Of a stretch of 64,000 nucleotides of DNA, positions 44,601 to 52,902 are shown piece after piece; position 1 is the first letter of the stretch; each line of letters opens with the position of its first letter. Both the position numbers and the translations under genes were made by a program. Below the pieces are notes generated by a model. The model saw only the letters and a program-made list of their open reading frames with translations, was not told the origin of the DNA and searched no databases. This DNA comes from Enterococcus plantarum (GTDB lineage: Bacteria > Bacillota > Bacilli > Lactobacillales > Enterococcaceae): positions 1-64,000 of the forward strand of contig NZ_MIKA01000050.1 in the NCBI RefSeq assembly GCF_001730295.1, read 5' to 3'.

Positions 44601-45902
44601 AGAGAAAAAATGAATTTCGAACCAAAACTTCAACACGAGGAACCAGAAAAAATCATCTTTACGAAAGAAATGAAAAAAACGCATACGCTATTATTACCAA
44701 TGCTCAGTCCGATTCATCAATCTGGTTTAGTAGATGTCGCTTTACAAGCTTCTGGTTATAATGTTGTTTGTTTACCCGCAGATGATCGAGAAGCTGTAAA
44801 TGTCGGTCTGAAATATGTGAATAACGATGCCTGCTATCCGGCAATTATTTCGATTGGTCAATTAGTTGAAGCGCTAGAAAGCGGGGAGTACGATTTGGAT
44901 CATGTCAGTGTTATGATGACACAAACAGGCGGCGGTTGTCGAGCAACGAATTATATCCCATTGTTGAGAAAAGCCCTGAATGATGCAGGCTTTCCGCAAG
45001 TCCCTGTGGTTTCTGTTTCGATGGGAAACAAAGGTGTTGAGTCTAATCCTGGCTTTAAATTTACATTGCCAATGTTGAAACGTGTAGCTGTAGCCTTTTT
45101 GTACGGGGATTTATTTGAACGAGTTGTTTATCGCACACGTCCTTATGAAACACAAGTCGGCATGGTTGACGCCCTTCACGCTAAATGGTTAAAACAAATC
45201 GAAAAGAATGTCCGTAATGGTTCATTGACCTTATTCAATCGAAATATGAAAAAAATCATCAAAGAATTCGATGAAATCCCATTGAATGAAGTCAAGAAAC
45301 CTAAAGTGGGAATCGTTGGTGAAATCTTAGTAAAATATTCGCCTACAGCGAATAATGATATCGTTCGTTTGCTTGAAGCTGAAGGAGCAGAAGCGGTTGT
45401 GCCGGATATTGTTGGATTTATGAATTATTCATTATACAATCAAATTTGGAAATACGACAATATGGGCATGTCTAAACAAAGTAAAACCTTAGCTCAATTT
45501 GCAATTCGGATCATTGAATATGTGGAAAAACCGATGGACAAGGCATTGAGAAATTCCAAACGTTTTGAGGGGCTGAGCTCTATTCATGAGTTAGCTGCAG
45601 AAGCAGGGAAGATTCTGTCAATCGGAAATCATACTGGTGAAGGGTGGTTCTTGACTGGAGAAATGATAGAGTTGCTAAAATCGGACGTGAATAACATCGT
45701 GTGTATGCAGCCTTTTGGATGCTTACCGAACCATGTTGTGGGAAAAGGTGTAACGAAAGAGTTGCGACGACAATACCCTAAAGCCAACATTGCACCAATC
45801 GATTATGATCCGGGCGTATCATTAGTGAATCAACTGAATCGAATTCGTTTGATGATGGCAACAGCTAATAAGATGATGGAAGAAGAAAACGTTCATTCAT
45901 AA
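41655..45902 (+). CDS. Giant BadF/BcrA-type ATPase with DUF2229 domains (2-hydroxyacyl-CoA dehydratase activase-like)
   Basis: ATG 41655 with AAGGAGATAAC upstream is preferred to 41631. The 1415-residue protein has two ASKHA ATPase modules ([15 protein letters not shown] at about 6, [16 protein letters not shown] at about 320). Each carries the conserved Cys region ([13 protein letters not shown] and [13 protein letters not shown]) that holds a [4Fe-4S] cluster in dehydratase activators. A short Cys-rich part follows ([11 protein letters not shown]), then the DUF2229 and DUF2229-like halves ([35 protein letters not shown]). Such fused proteins are common in Firmicutes, but their substrate is unknown. 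No dehydratase genes are beside it. Confidence 0.85.
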   Translation: MTLRAGIDVGSTTVKLVIIDEENHTKFAKYERHYSDVKAATEKVLNEAMTELGEETPITMTITGSGGMGLADVLNISFVQEVIACTKTVEEIIPETDVAIELGGEDAKITFFEGALEQRMNGSCAGGTGAFIDQMAVLLKTDANGVNELAKNYQTIYPIASRCGVFAKTDVQPLINEGAAKEDISASIFQAVVNQTIAGLAAGRKIKGKIAFLGGPLFFMSELRKRFIETLDVKPENIIFPENPQLFVAMGAAIYSEGAKSTSLTDLIHRLTKGDQEQLKPTDTLEPLFQDEAELKEFRVRHDQAKAQEKALADHHGVAFLGIDAGSTTTKVTLIDEEGNLLFSFYGNNQGQPLETTMKVLKELYQQLPKDVFVGKSAVTGYGEHLIKNALKVDIGEVETMAHYKAADHFQPGVDFILDIGGQDMKAMTIKDGVLSSIQLNEACSSGCGSFIETFAKSLNFDVKDFALEALSSKAPVDLGSRCTVFMNSKVKQVQKEGASVGDISAGLSYSVIKNAIYKVIKVRRPEELGKKIVCQGGTFYNEAVLRAFELISEREVVRPSIAGLMGAYGAALIALENYELGQETTILGLEELDTFTADKEFTHCGLCENNCMMTVTIFSDGRQFVTGNRCERGARIKVKREDRRVNLVDYKYRKLFKYHPLKEKDAIHGRIGIPRVLNMYENYPLWHTFFTDLGFRVELSPRSNKELYEKGMETIPSDTACYPAKITHGHIQALIDSNIPMIFYPGVVFERQESAEADNHFNCPIVQSYPDVIRNNVDDIRDGKVDYRNPYINLANEQSVAKVLSETFADLGISAEQITQALRHGYEELDSFKEAIRNKGEETLIMLNQKGEKGIVLSGRPYHLDPEINHGIADVITQEGFHVLTEDCVSHLSDVGNLRVVNQWVYHSRLYAAARVVAKSKNLELVQLNSFGCGLDAVTTDQVEEIMDQYGKIYTVLKIDEGSNLGAIRIRLRSLKAAVGEREKMNFEPKLQHEEPEKIIFTKEMKKTHTLLLPMLSPIHQSGLVDVALQASGYNVVCLPADDREAVNVGLKYVNNDACYPAIISIGQLVEALESGEYDLDHVSVMMTQTGGGCRATNYIPLLRKALNDAGFPQVPVVSVSMGNKGVESNPGFKFTLPMLKRVAVAFLYGDLFERVVYRTRPYETQVGMVDALHAKWLKQIEKNVRNGSLTLFNRNMKKIIKEFDEIPLNEVKKPKVGIVGEILVKYSPTANNDIVRLLEAEGAEAVVPDIVGFMNYSLYNQIWKYDNMGMSKQSKTLAQFAIRIIEYVEKPMDKALRNSKRFEGLSSIHELAAEAGKILSIGNHTGEGWFLTGEMIELLKSDVNNIVCMQPFGCLPNHVVGKGVTKELRRQYPKANIAPIDYDPGVSLVNQLNRIRLMMATANKMMEEENVHS

Positions 45903-46199
45903 AATAATTTGAATGAATTGGAGCGTTGCCAAGCATTCTGCTTCTATGATTTAGACAAATTCTTTGTGAGTGAGAGATAGCGCGAAATGTTATCTCCCAC
46001 TCACATTTTCCTTTTCTGTAAGGATAACCTCAAATGGAAGTTTCTACTAGTATTCAATTTTGTTTCTTTTTGTTCATACTTCGGTATACAATAAAGAGGA
46101 ACCTAAAATCGTTCTTTATTGGAAAGAACATTTTTTTTCGACTGGAGCATACCAAATTGTATCTTTGACTCTTTCATTTGCTATAGTTGGAACTTTTGG
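45903..46199. other. Intergenic gap with a probable terminator at 45966-46004
   Basis: GTGAGTGAGAGATA / TATCTCCCACTCAC forms a strong hairpin with a weak T-tract. No gene is supported in the remainder. Confidence 0.6.
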
Positions 46200-46228
46200 T
46201 TGTATATGAGGTATATACCAGTTATAAT
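46200..46228 (+). promoter_or_regulatory. Promoter with internal palindrome (autoregulation of the GntR gene)
   Basis: TTGTAT, a 17-nt spacer and TATAAT. The spacer contains the perfect palindrome GGTATATACC (46210-46219), which has the GGT-N4-ACC form of HutC-type GntR operators. Confidence 0.7.
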
Positions 46229-46255
46229 GAAAGGGAATAAAAAGGAGGAAGTAAG

Positions 46256-46963
46256 ATGGTGTCAAGTTTACCGGTTTATATTCAAATCCACGATAAAATT
46301 AAAGAGGACATTGAACATGGTGTTTGGAAGATTGGAGACAGGCTTCCATCAGAACGAGAGCTGGCGATCCATTTCAACGTCAGTCGAATGACGTTGAGGC
46401 AAGCGATTCAAACACTTGCAGATGAGGGGATTTTGGAACGTAAAATCGGTTCAGGAACCTATGTTGCCCGCAAAAAAGTACAAGAAAAAATGACGGGAAC
46501 AACCAGTTTTACAGATATCATGCTTTCGCAAAATCGGGTCCCTTCCAGCCGGACTGTTTCCTATTATGTAGCTAAACCAAGTTCTAGCGAGATGGAAAAA
46601 TTAAATCTGAAAGAAAATGAACAAATCGTACGCATGGAGCGGATTCGGTTTGCGGATGATTTGCCGATTTGTTTTGAGGTTGCGAGTGTGCCATACTCGT
46701 TAGTAGATCAATATAGCAAAGCGGAAATCACAAATTCTTTTTATAAAACGCTAGAAGAAAAAGGCAACAATAAAATTGGTCATGCGAATCAGACCATTTC
46801 GGCGATGTTAGCTTCAGAACAAATTGCAGATTATTTAAAAATAAAACGTGGTGATGCAATTCTTCGTTTACGTCAAATCTCTTATTTTGACAACGGTACA
46901 CCGTTTGAATATGTACGAACACAATATGTAGGGAACCGTTTTGAATTTTATTTAGAAAAATAA
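46256..46963 (+). CDS. GntR/HutC-family regulator with UTRA domain
   Basis: The 235-residue product has an N-terminal winged helix (LPVYIQIHDKIKEDIEHGVW..., GDRLPSERELAIHF, SRMTLRQAIQTL) and a C-terminal UTRA ligand domain (about 80-235, ending YVRTQYVGNRFEFYLEK). The family senses sugar phosphates or similar metabolites. AAGGAGG precedes the start. No transporter or sugar gene is adjacent, so its targets lie elsewhere. The palindrome in its promoter suggests autorepression. Confidence 0.87.
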   Translation: MVSSLPVYIQIHDKIKEDIEHGVWKIGDRLPSERELAIHFNVSRMTLRQAIQTLADEGILERKIGSGTYVARKKVQEKMTGTTSFTDIMLSQNRVPSSRTVSYYVAKPSSSEMEKLNLKENEQIVRMERIRFADDLPICFEVASVPYSLVDQYSKAEITNSFYKTLEEKGNNKIGHANQTISAMLASEQIADYLKIKRGDAILRLRQISYFDNGTPFEYVRTQYVGNRFEFYLEK

Positions 46964-46964
46964 A

Positions 46965-47033
46965 CAAAAAAGGAAATGAATCATGTCGTCTCATCTTTAG
47001 TGAAGAGTCGTCAACAGTCATTTCCCTTTTTTT
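46965..47033. terminator. Bidirectional terminator between the GntR gene and queT
   Basis: AAAAAAGGAAATGA and TCATTTCCCTTTTTTT enclose a ~38-nt loop that has its own weak pairing. Confidence 0.7.
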
Positions 47034-47538
47034 ATTGTGTTAAATCAATATTTTTACTGATCCAATAAATCAAAATGCCGCCAACCGTCATAGACAGTAA
47101 TTCACCGATTGCAACTGTTAGCCATGTGTAGAAAAACGGAAGATGATAAAAATAGGTCAATTGTCCAGCAACCGTAAACATCGAAAGTGAACAAATAATT
47201 GCTGTTAAAACCATTTTCTTGATAGGGCTTTTTAACTGTTTTGTTACATAGTAAGATAAAAGCAATACAAAAAATGTTGATACACTGCCGATGATGACAT
47301 CAACTAAACCCAAAGGTGAAGCAATGTTTGAGATGGCTACCCCTAATGTTACGGCTGGAATGTACCGTTTGTTGAACAGCGGCAAAAAGTTAAATAGTTC
47401 TGAGAATCTGAGTTGAATAGCACCAAAACTAAAAGGCGCTAAAAAAATTGTGACAACGACATAGAGTGCCGTGATCAAAGCCATTTTTGTCAAAGAGATG
47501 ACAGACCAGGCGTTAGTCTGGGTGTTTGGATTATTCAT
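47032..47538 (-). CDS. queT: Queuosine precursor transporter QueT
   Basis: A 168-residue membrane protein with five or six helices and the QueT pattern: LYVVVTIFLAPFSFGAIQLRFSE, LGVAISNIASPLGLVDVIIGS. It is the substrate-binding (S) component of an ECF-type importer for queuosine precursors such as preQ1. Control by the class II preQ1 riboswitch immediately upstream supports the call. Confidence 0.9.
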   Translation of the reverse strand: MNNPNTQTNAWSVISLTKMALITALYVVVTIFLAPFSFGAIQLRFSELFNFLPLFNKRYIPAVTLGVAISNIASPLGLVDVIIGSVSTFFVLLLSYYVTKQLKSPIKKMVLTAIICSLSMFTVAGQLTYFYHLPFFYTWLTVAIGELLSMTVGGILIYWISKNIDLTQ

Positions 47539-47541
47539 TTG

Positions 47542-47632
47542 TGTTCTCCTTTGTAAAACAGATGCTCTGTTTTAGTAATAACTATGACCAAAGGAAGTGA
47601 CAAGAGAATACTGCCAACTGAAGTGTCATAGT
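47542..47632 (-). promoter_or_regulatory. Class II preQ1 riboswitch upstream of queT
   Basis: Read on the reverse strand: an outer stem ACTATGAC/GTCATAGT; a loop containing CTTCCTTTG that can pair with the ribosome site CAAAGGAG to form the pseudoknot; a hairpin AAAACAGA/TCTGTTTT; then AAAGGAGAAC before the queT start. This order, in which the Shine-Dalgarno sequence is part of the pseudoknot, is the preQ1-II design of Lactobacillales. Ligand binding would hide the ribosome site. Confidence 0.75.
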
Positions 47633-47731
47633 GTTGAAACTGGTGAAGCTAGCTTGTAAAAACTGCTTGACTGCTTTTTATGGTATCGAAAATCAGAGCA
47701 TTTGTAAAGCAGTTATGATCATTTCAGCAGA

Positions 47732-48496
47732 TTATTTTTCCAACCAACCACCATCGATTGTCATGACGGTTCCATGAATATAATCTGCTTGCTCGCTTGC
47801 CAGAAAAAGGGATAACGAAGCAACTTCCTCCGGTTTAGCCCAACGTCCAGCTGGCGTTTCGTTCGCAACCCAAGCCGCCATTTTTCCATCACCAGCAAAA
47901 TCAGCGGCATTCATAGGGGTTTGAATTGCACCAGGAGCAATCGCATTTGCGCGAATACCTTGTTTCACGTAGTCATGATCCAATTGTTTAGTATAGCCGA
48001 TAATAGCGTGTTTTGAGGCAGTATAGGCTGCTCCGCCACCACCTGCAACTATACCAGCAATCGAAGCCATATTGATGATTACGCCGTGTTTTTCTTCTAA
48101 CATTTGCGGTAAAATTTGGTTGGTCACTAAAAAAGTTCCTTTTAAGTTGATCGATAATACGCGATCCCACATAGCTTCTGTTGTTTCCAAAGTCGGTGTA
48201 TAGTCATCCAAAATACCAGCAGTATTCAGTAAGATATGGATAGGACCAAATAAGCTGTTTGCTTGTTTAACTGCAGCGGCGATATCCCTTTTTTTGGAAA
48301 CATCGCCAATGTAAGCAGAAAATTGTCCAGTAACATCATTTGTTTTTTCTATTGTTGCAGCTAAGCCAATCTCGTCAAGATCGAAGCCTAATACATTGGC
48401 TCCTTGATTTGCAAAAGCAACGGCTTGTGCTTGTCCTATACCAGAAGCTGCGCCAGTTATAAAAATCGTTTTTTTTCTATATTCATCGAAATGCAT
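47732..48496 (-). CDS. Short-chain dehydrogenase/reductase (SDR)
   Basis: The start is set at ATG 48496, 7 nt after GAGGG, giving 254 residues (MHFDEYRKKTIFITGAASG...); the longer frame to 48604 has no ribosome site. Classical SDR motifs are present: TGAASGIG (NAD(P)-binding), NTAG, Ser in MASIAG and YTASK (catalytic), and IAPGAIQTPM. The substrate cannot be predicted; annotations of this type include oxidoreductases for acetoin, sugars or 3-oxoacyl groups. Single gene. Confidence 0.8.
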   Translation of the reverse strand: MHFDEYRKKTIFITGAASGIGQAQAVAFANQGANVLGFDLDEIGLAATIEKTNDVTGQFSAYIGDVSKKRDIAAAVKQANSLFGPIHILLNTAGILDDYTPTLETTEAMWDRVLSINLKGTFLVTNQILPQMLEEKHGVIINMASIAGIVAGGGGAAYTASKHAIIGYTKQLDHDYVKQGIRANAIAPGAIQTPMNAADFAGDGKMAAWVANETPAGRWAKPEEVASLSLFLASEQADYIHGTVMTIDGGWLEK

Positions 48497-48530
48497 CCAT
48501 GGCCCTCTTTTCTTGATGCTATAAGAAAGG

Positions 48531-48693
48531 GGGTGGGACAAAAGTAAAATCACTTTTGTTTCACACCCCATATGCGAATAAATGGTGGGAGTAGAAGCAA
48601 TCACTACGCTTCGCTTCGATCACATCAAATTCTAAGTGCTAAAGCACTAAGATTTGAAGGCTTCGAAAATAAGCTTTTGTCCCAGACTTTTTT
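48531..48693 (-). repeat. GGGACA...TGTCCC intergenic repeat, copy A
   Basis: Read on the reverse strand it starts GTCTGGGACAAAAG, contains CCCACCATTTATTCGCATATGGGGTGTGA and ends in a hairpin (ACAAAAGTGATTTTACTTTTGT) with CCCACCCCC. The same framework occurs at 59109-59232. It separates the DUF2829 gene from the SDR gene and probably also terminates transcription. Confidence 0.65.
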
Positions 48694-48702
48694 ATAGAAT
48701 CT

Positions 48703-48939
48703 TTAATCAACGCTGACGATTTTCCAGTCTTCTGCCAAAACGTCACATGGCGTTGGTGAAAACATACTATATCCCTCGTCGGATGTTTTGATCAAAAAAT
48801 AGGGAGTCACTTGAAGAAATGTACCATCCGATGTGCCAATCTCATCCCTGATCTCAATGTACAATTCAAACCCGCCCCAACCTTCTCTTACCGCTTTTGC
48901 CCCGTTTTTTATATGAGGTAATACTTCTTCAAATGTCAT
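48703..48939 (-). CDS. DUF2829 (Tad2-like) protein
   Basis: A 78-residue protein that is a single DUF2829 domain: MTFEEVLPHIKNGAKAVREG, WGGFELYIEIRD, YSMFSPTPCDVLAEDW. The family includes phage Tad2, which binds the cyclic ADP-ribose signal of Thoeris defence, as well as many chromosomal proteins of unknown role. Its start overlaps the end of yigZ by 11 nt, so the two are cotranscribed. No Thoeris genes are visible in the window. Confidence 0.75.
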   Translation of the reverse strand: MTFEEVLPHIKNGAKAVREGWGGFELYIEIRDEIGTSDGTFLQVTPYFLIKTSDEGYSMFSPTPCDVLAEDWKIVSVD

Positions 48940-49588
48940 CTGTTTGCTCCTTTTTTATAATTGGTAATTCATGATAAGAACATTCGCCTTCTTCAAAAGT
49001 GACTTGTCCGTTTAATAGCTCCACGATTTCTGACAAAAATTGCTCGGATCTTGCCTCATCTACCAAGCAAATCACCTCAACATGTTCTCCGTAAATCGTG
49101 TCTTTTAGAGTATATGGATTGTGCTCCATAAAGTTTTGAACGCTACCTAGGTTAGGATAACTGATTGTTAAACGAATTTCTAGCTGTAATTTTCCTTCAA
49201 CCAATCCAATAGCATTCAAGGCATGAGAAACTGCATGACTATATGCCCGAATCAACCCGCCAGCGCCAAGTTTAGTACCACCGAAATAACGAGTGACAAC
49301 AGCGACGACATTGATCAATTCCTGTTTTTTTAAAACTTCTAGCATAGGGACACCGGCTGTTCCACTAGGTTCACCATCATCATTACTACGCTGAATCTCG
49401 CTTTTTTCACCGATCACAAACGCGCTGCAATTATGAGTGGCTTTCCAATGCTCTTTTTTCTTTTGAGCAATAAATTCTTTGGCTTCCGCTTCTGAATAGA
49501 CTCGTTTAAGAGAGCAGATAAAACGAGATTTTTTTATCTCGATTTCACTTTCCCCGTCAGAGCGAATGGTAAAATAACGATCAAGCAT
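48929..49588 (-). CDS. yigZ: YigZ/IMPACT-family protein
   Basis: The 219-residue product has the UPF0029 N-terminal domain with the family signature DDGEPSGTAGVPMLEVL and VTRYFGGTKLGAGGLIRAYSHAV, and a DUF1949 C-terminal domain. IMPACT proteins are linked to translation control and stress in eukaryotes; the bacterial role is unclear. It is the first gene of a two-gene operon with the DUF2829 gene. Confidence 0.9.
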   Translation of the reverse strand: MLDRYFTIRSDGESEIEIKKSRFICSLKRVYSEAEAKEFIAQKKKEHWKATHNCSAFVIGEKSEIQRSNDDGEPSGTAGVPMLEVLKKQELINVVAVVTRYFGGTKLGAGGLIRAYSHAVSHALNAIGLVEGKLQLEIRLTISYPNLGSVQNFMEHNPYTLKDTIYGEHVEVICLVDEARSEQFLSEIVELLNGQVTFEEGECSYHELPIIKKEQTDDI

Positions 49589-49784
49589 CTGCTCAGTCCT
49601 TTACTACATAATACTTCAAGTATAAAAAAAATAAAGGAGAGAAGCAACTATTCTCTACAAAATAGAGAAGAGACCATCATTTGCTTCTTTAAACTTTTAT
49701 GAGATAATCATTAAAAAGAGAGGGAATATAGTAAAGCTAGTTCCTGGTAAATAAAGCTATAAAAAGAAAGAAGGAGTGACTGAT

Positions 49785-50072
49785 TTGGCAAAAGAGCGTC
49801 AAAAGAAATATGATAGCGTTACCCATTATTTAACAACCAATGGCGGGTCACAAGTAACTTTAACGTTTACTCAGTTTGACGAGTTACTTTTCCCACATTC
49901 AGGACTTCCTAAAACGGCACGCACAGATGTCGATTGGTGGGCAAACGATCACAAACATCCTGAAAAAGGTGCATATGGTTGGCTCAATGCTAGTTATCAA
50001 GTTGTACAAGTCAATATTGGAAAAGAATATGTAGTTTTTAATAAACTACTGAAATCTAAGTGGCTTTTTTAA
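49785..50072 (+). CDS. DUF7662-like small protein
   Basis: A TTG start at 49785 is chosen because AAGGAG lies 8 nt upstream; GTG 49776 overlaps that site. The 95-residue product, MAKERQKKYDSVTHYLTTNG..., has the pattern of a small family seen in many bacteria: LTFTQFDELLFPHSGLPKTART followed by DWWANDHKH and GWLNASYQV. No function is assigned. It stands alone. Confidence 0.6.
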   Translation: MAKERQKKYDSVTHYLTTNGGSQVTLTFTQFDELLFPHSGLPKTARTDVDWWANDHKHPEKGAYGWLNASYQVVQVNIGKEYVVFNKLLKSKWLF

Positions 50073-50193
50073 ATTGCAAAATCAGAATAACTCATAAGCG
50101 GGAAGCGTTGACAAAATTCAGTTTTTTACTATACTATGGGTAAAGAGAATATAAATAGTGTTATATTATTATTAGAATAAGGAGGTGGCTAAC

Positions 50194-50517
50194 ATGGCTA
50201 AAAAAACAATTATGCTTGTATGTTCAGCTGGTATGAGTACAAGCTTACTCGTAACAAAGATGCAAAAAGCAGCAGATGCACAAGGTTTGGATGCAGATAT
50301 ATTTGCAGTTTCTGCTTCTGATGCAGATAACAACCTAGAAAGTAAACCTGTGGATGTGTTATTATTAGGCCCACAAGTTCGCTTTATGAAAAATGATTTT
50401 GAGAAACGTTTGGAACCAAAAGGCATTCCTTTAGAAGTAATCAATATGGCAGATTATGGCATGATGAACGGAGAAAAAGTTTTACAACAAGCATTGAATC
50501 TAATTGAAAATAACTAG
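50194..50517 (+). CDS. PTS lactose/cellobiose-type IIB component, orphan
   Basis: ATG 50194 follows AAGGAGGTGGCTAAC; the product has 107 residues. Cys10 in LVCSAGMSTSLL is the phosphorylation site, and LLGPQVRFM and ADYGMMNGEKVL are typical of the CelA/ChbB family. It would accept phosphate from a IIA protein and pass it to a sugar. No IIA, IIC or glycosidase gene is adjacent and a terminator follows, so it must work with partners encoded elsewhere. Confidence 0.88.
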   Translation: MAKKTIMLVCSAGMSTSLLVTKMQKAADAQGLDADIFAVSASDADNNLESKPVDVLLLGPQVRFMKNDFEKRLEPKGIPLEVINMADYGMMNGEKVLQQALNLIENN

Positions 50518-50523
50518 TACATT

Positions 50524-50568
50524 AAGTGAGCCAAGACTTGTTTTAAGTTTTGACTCACTTGTTTTGTT
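50524..50568 (+). terminator. Intrinsic terminator of the PTS IIB gene
   Basis: AAGTGAG...ACTTG / AAGT...CTCACTT with a T-rich tail. Confidence 0.8.
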
Positions 50569-50632
50569 TTTTGCTCGAATTGAATGTCAATTTCATTTTC
50601 TTCATCTGACTAACCAACTCATTTAACTAAAT

Positions 50633-50676
50633 AAAAAGCGACTTATTTTTGGAAAAAGAATGAGTCGCTTTTTTCA
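50633..50676. terminator. Intrinsic terminator-like hairpin
   Basis: AAAAAGCGACT / AGTCGCTTTTTT, about 85 nt upstream of comFA and 65 nt after the previous terminator. It may stop upstream readthrough or belong to an unannotated short transcript. Confidence 0.7.
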
Positions 50677-50760
50677 TGATGTCCTAGATAACGACTTAAA
50701 AAGTTGAAAAAAGAAAAAATAGTCCGTAAAAATTGCGTAAGTTAATGATGGAGGGGATAA

Positions 50761-52089
50761 ATGAAAGAGTTATGGGGGAGAAAAGTTTTAAAAAAAGAAA
50801 TTGAACATATCGAACAAGCTGAACGACAGAGCCAAAAGCTGGTGACAATGCAAGATGTGAATGAAAAAACGATTCAATGTTTACGCTGTGGTCAGATTCA
50901 CAATAAGAACACAGTCCAACTGGCGAATCATCATTATTTTTGCCCAGCGTGCATTCAATTAGGCAGAGTAGATACTAGTCTTGAGTTTTATCATTTACCT
51001 GAACCAAACCCAGTTAAGAGAACGGTCAATTTTGCTTGGGAAGGGCAACTCACTGAAGGGCAACAAGCAGTATCCAATGATCTTTTAGAATCGGTGAAGA
51101 AAGGTGAATCTAGAATGATCTGGGCGGTTACCGGTGCTGGAAAGACCGAGATGTTGTTTGAAACGATCCACTATTCTTTAGAACACGGCTTTCGCGTTGG
51201 GATTGCCTCGCCTAGAGTAGATGTTTGTCTGGAACTTTTCCCTAGAATACAGGCTGTTTTTCCAGAGGAGCCAACGATTCTTCTTCATGGAAAGATGGAA
51301 GAACAGTATCGCTATACTAAGCTTGTAGTATGCACAACCCACCAACTATTACGTTTTTTTCAAGCATTTGATGTATTGATCATCGATGAAGTAGATGCTT
51401 TTCCTTTTGTCGATAACGAACTTTTACAATACGGTGTCGGTCAAGCAATCAAGCAAACTAGTTCACTTGTTTATCTCACTGCAACGCCAACCAAAGAATT
51501 AACAAAAAAAACAGCTCAAAATAAATTAAAAACGAGCATTTTACCAGCGCGCTATCATCGAAGAGTCTTGCCGGTCCCAAAATTGAAATGGTGTTCTAAG
51601 TGGCATGAGAAAATAAAGAAAGGGAACAGTCCTAGAACCCTTGTAACGAAAATTCGCACATTAGTGACAAAAAATGATGTCCTGATTTTTTGTCCAAGTA
51701 TTTCTTTAATGGAAAAGTTGAAGGAAGCTGTTGAAAAGCATTTTCCAGAAGTACCATTAGCATGCGTTCATTCACAGGACCCAGAGCGATTAGAAAAAGT
51801 TCTAAAGATGAGAAACAAGGAATATCGAATTCTATTGACGTCCACTATATTAGAAAGAGGCGTGACGTTTGATGGTGTTTCGGTGATTGTTTTAGGAGCA
51901 AATCATGATGTTTTTGCAACATCAGCTCTTGTTCAAATTGCTGGTAGAGTCGACCGAAGAAAAGAATACACTGCTGGGGAAGTCTGGTTCTTACATGATG
52001 GCTGTACGAAGGCAATGAAAGAAGCGATAAAGCAGATCAAAAAAATGAATACATTAGGTATCGAGAGGGGCTTGATTGATGAGATGTAA
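50761..52089 (+). CDS. comFA: ComFA, competence DNA-translocase ATPase
   Basis: The 442-residue product has the Cys4 zinc finger (CLRCGQ...CPAC, about 40-66), Walker A AVTGAGKT (about 121-128), the DEVD box (IIDEVDAFPF), TATPTKEL and the C-terminal helicase motifs (LERGVTFDGVSVIV, QIAGRVDRR). It powers uptake of single-stranded DNA during transformation. The strain's competence cannot be judged from this gene alone. comFC overlaps its 3' end. Confidence 0.93.
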   Translation: MKELWGRKVLKKEIEHIEQAERQSQKLVTMQDVNEKTIQCLRCGQIHNKNTVQLANHHYFCPACIQLGRVDTSLEFYHLPEPNPVKRTVNFAWEGQLTEGQQAVSNDLLESVKKGESRMIWAVTGAGKTEMLFETIHYSLEHGFRVGIASPRVDVCLELFPRIQAVFPEEPTILLHGKMEEQYRYTKLVVCTTHQLLRFFQAFDVLIIDEVDAFPFVDNELLQYGVGQAIKQTSSLVYLTATPTKELTKKTAQNKLKTSILPARYHRRVLPVPKLKWCSKWHEKIKKGNSPRTLVTKIRTLVTKNDVLIFCPSISLMEKLKEAVEKHFPEVPLACVHSQDPERLEKVLKMRNKEYRILLTSTILERGVTFDGVSVIVLGANHDVFATSALVQIAGRVDRRKEYTAGEVWFLHDGCTKAMKEAIKQIKKMNTLGIERGLIDEM

Positions 52090-52765
52090 TTATTGTAGTC
52101 AAAGGATCACCAGAAATTTAACAATCAAGGAAATTTTTTTGCCACAAAAAATAGTGTCAGAACAACTGTGTTCCCAGTGTGTCAAAGAATTCATATTATT
52201 GGAAAGAAAAGGAAGCTGTTATGGATGTCAACGTCGGTCTAACAATACATACTGCAATGATTGCATAAGATGGCAACAGCTTTATCCGAAGTATGATTTT
52301 CATCATGAAGCCCTTTTTTCATACAATCCAGCGATGCAAGAATGGTTTGAAGAATACAAATTTAAAGGGAATTATGGACTTAGATATAGTTTTAGGGAAT
52401 TTTTGCAGACATACTTCAAGCAAAAAAAGAACTTTTTGGTGATCCCGATGCCGATTTCAACTGAACGAATGAAGAGTAGGGGCTTCAATCAAGTTGAAGG
52501 CTTATTGGATGCAGCGAATATCTGTTATCAGCCCTATCTTGTTCGTTTTGCAGATAGCTTATCGCAAGTGCAAAAAACAAGGAAAGAACGAATGGCGTTA
52601 AAACGACCTTTCAAACTGACGCTAGAAGGGCAAAAAGCTGTCCTAAATAAAGACATCCTTTTAGTGGATGATATTTATACAACAGGTCGGACGATTTTTC
52701 ATGCTGCACAGGTTATTTTGGAAAATGATCCTTCAAAACTGTATACGTTTTCTATCGCGAGATAG
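52079..52765 (+). CDS. comFC: ComFC, competence phosphoribosyltransferase-like protein
   Basis: ATG 52079 is taken (TTG 52076 is the other option). The 228-residue product has an N-terminal zinc finger (CNYC...CSQC, then CYGCQRR...CNDC) and a phosphoribosyltransferase domain with the PRPP loop ILLVDDIYTTGRT. The start lies inside the end of comFA (11-nt overlap), the usual operon for DNA uptake. Confidence 0.92.
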   Translation: MRCNYCSQRITRNLTIKEIFLPQKIVSEQLCSQCVKEFILLERKGSCYGCQRRSNNTYCNDCIRWQQLYPKYDFHHEALFSYNPAMQEWFEEYKFKGNYGLRYSFREFLQTYFKQKKNFLVIPMPISTERMKSRGFNQVEGLLDAANICYQPYLVRFADSLSQVQKTRKERMALKRPFKLTLEGQKAVLNKDILLVDDIYTTGRTIFHAAQVILENDPSKLYTFSIAR

Positions 52766-52801
52766 CAGAACAATTAAAATAAAAAATCGACCGCAATTTG
52801 G

Positions 52802-52830
52802 TTGGCAAAAGGAATATAATTCGTTATAAT
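52802..52830 (+). promoter_or_regulatory. Sigma-A promoter of hpf
   Basis: TTGGCA, a 17-nt spacer, TATAAT. It lies 73 nt upstream of ATG 52903 with a small hairpin (AGAAGGATAA...TTATTCCTTCT) in the leader. Confidence 0.75.
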
Positions 52831-52902
52831 AGAATTAAGAAGAAGGATAACAGAGTGGTCCTTTTATTCCTTCTTTAGTGGCAGATGAAAGGGGTAATCG
52901 TT

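Noticed and set aside
46119-46391. 90-codon frame overlapping the GntR gene start
   Set aside because: It runs through the promoter and ribosome site of the GntR gene in another frame and has no start signal of its own.
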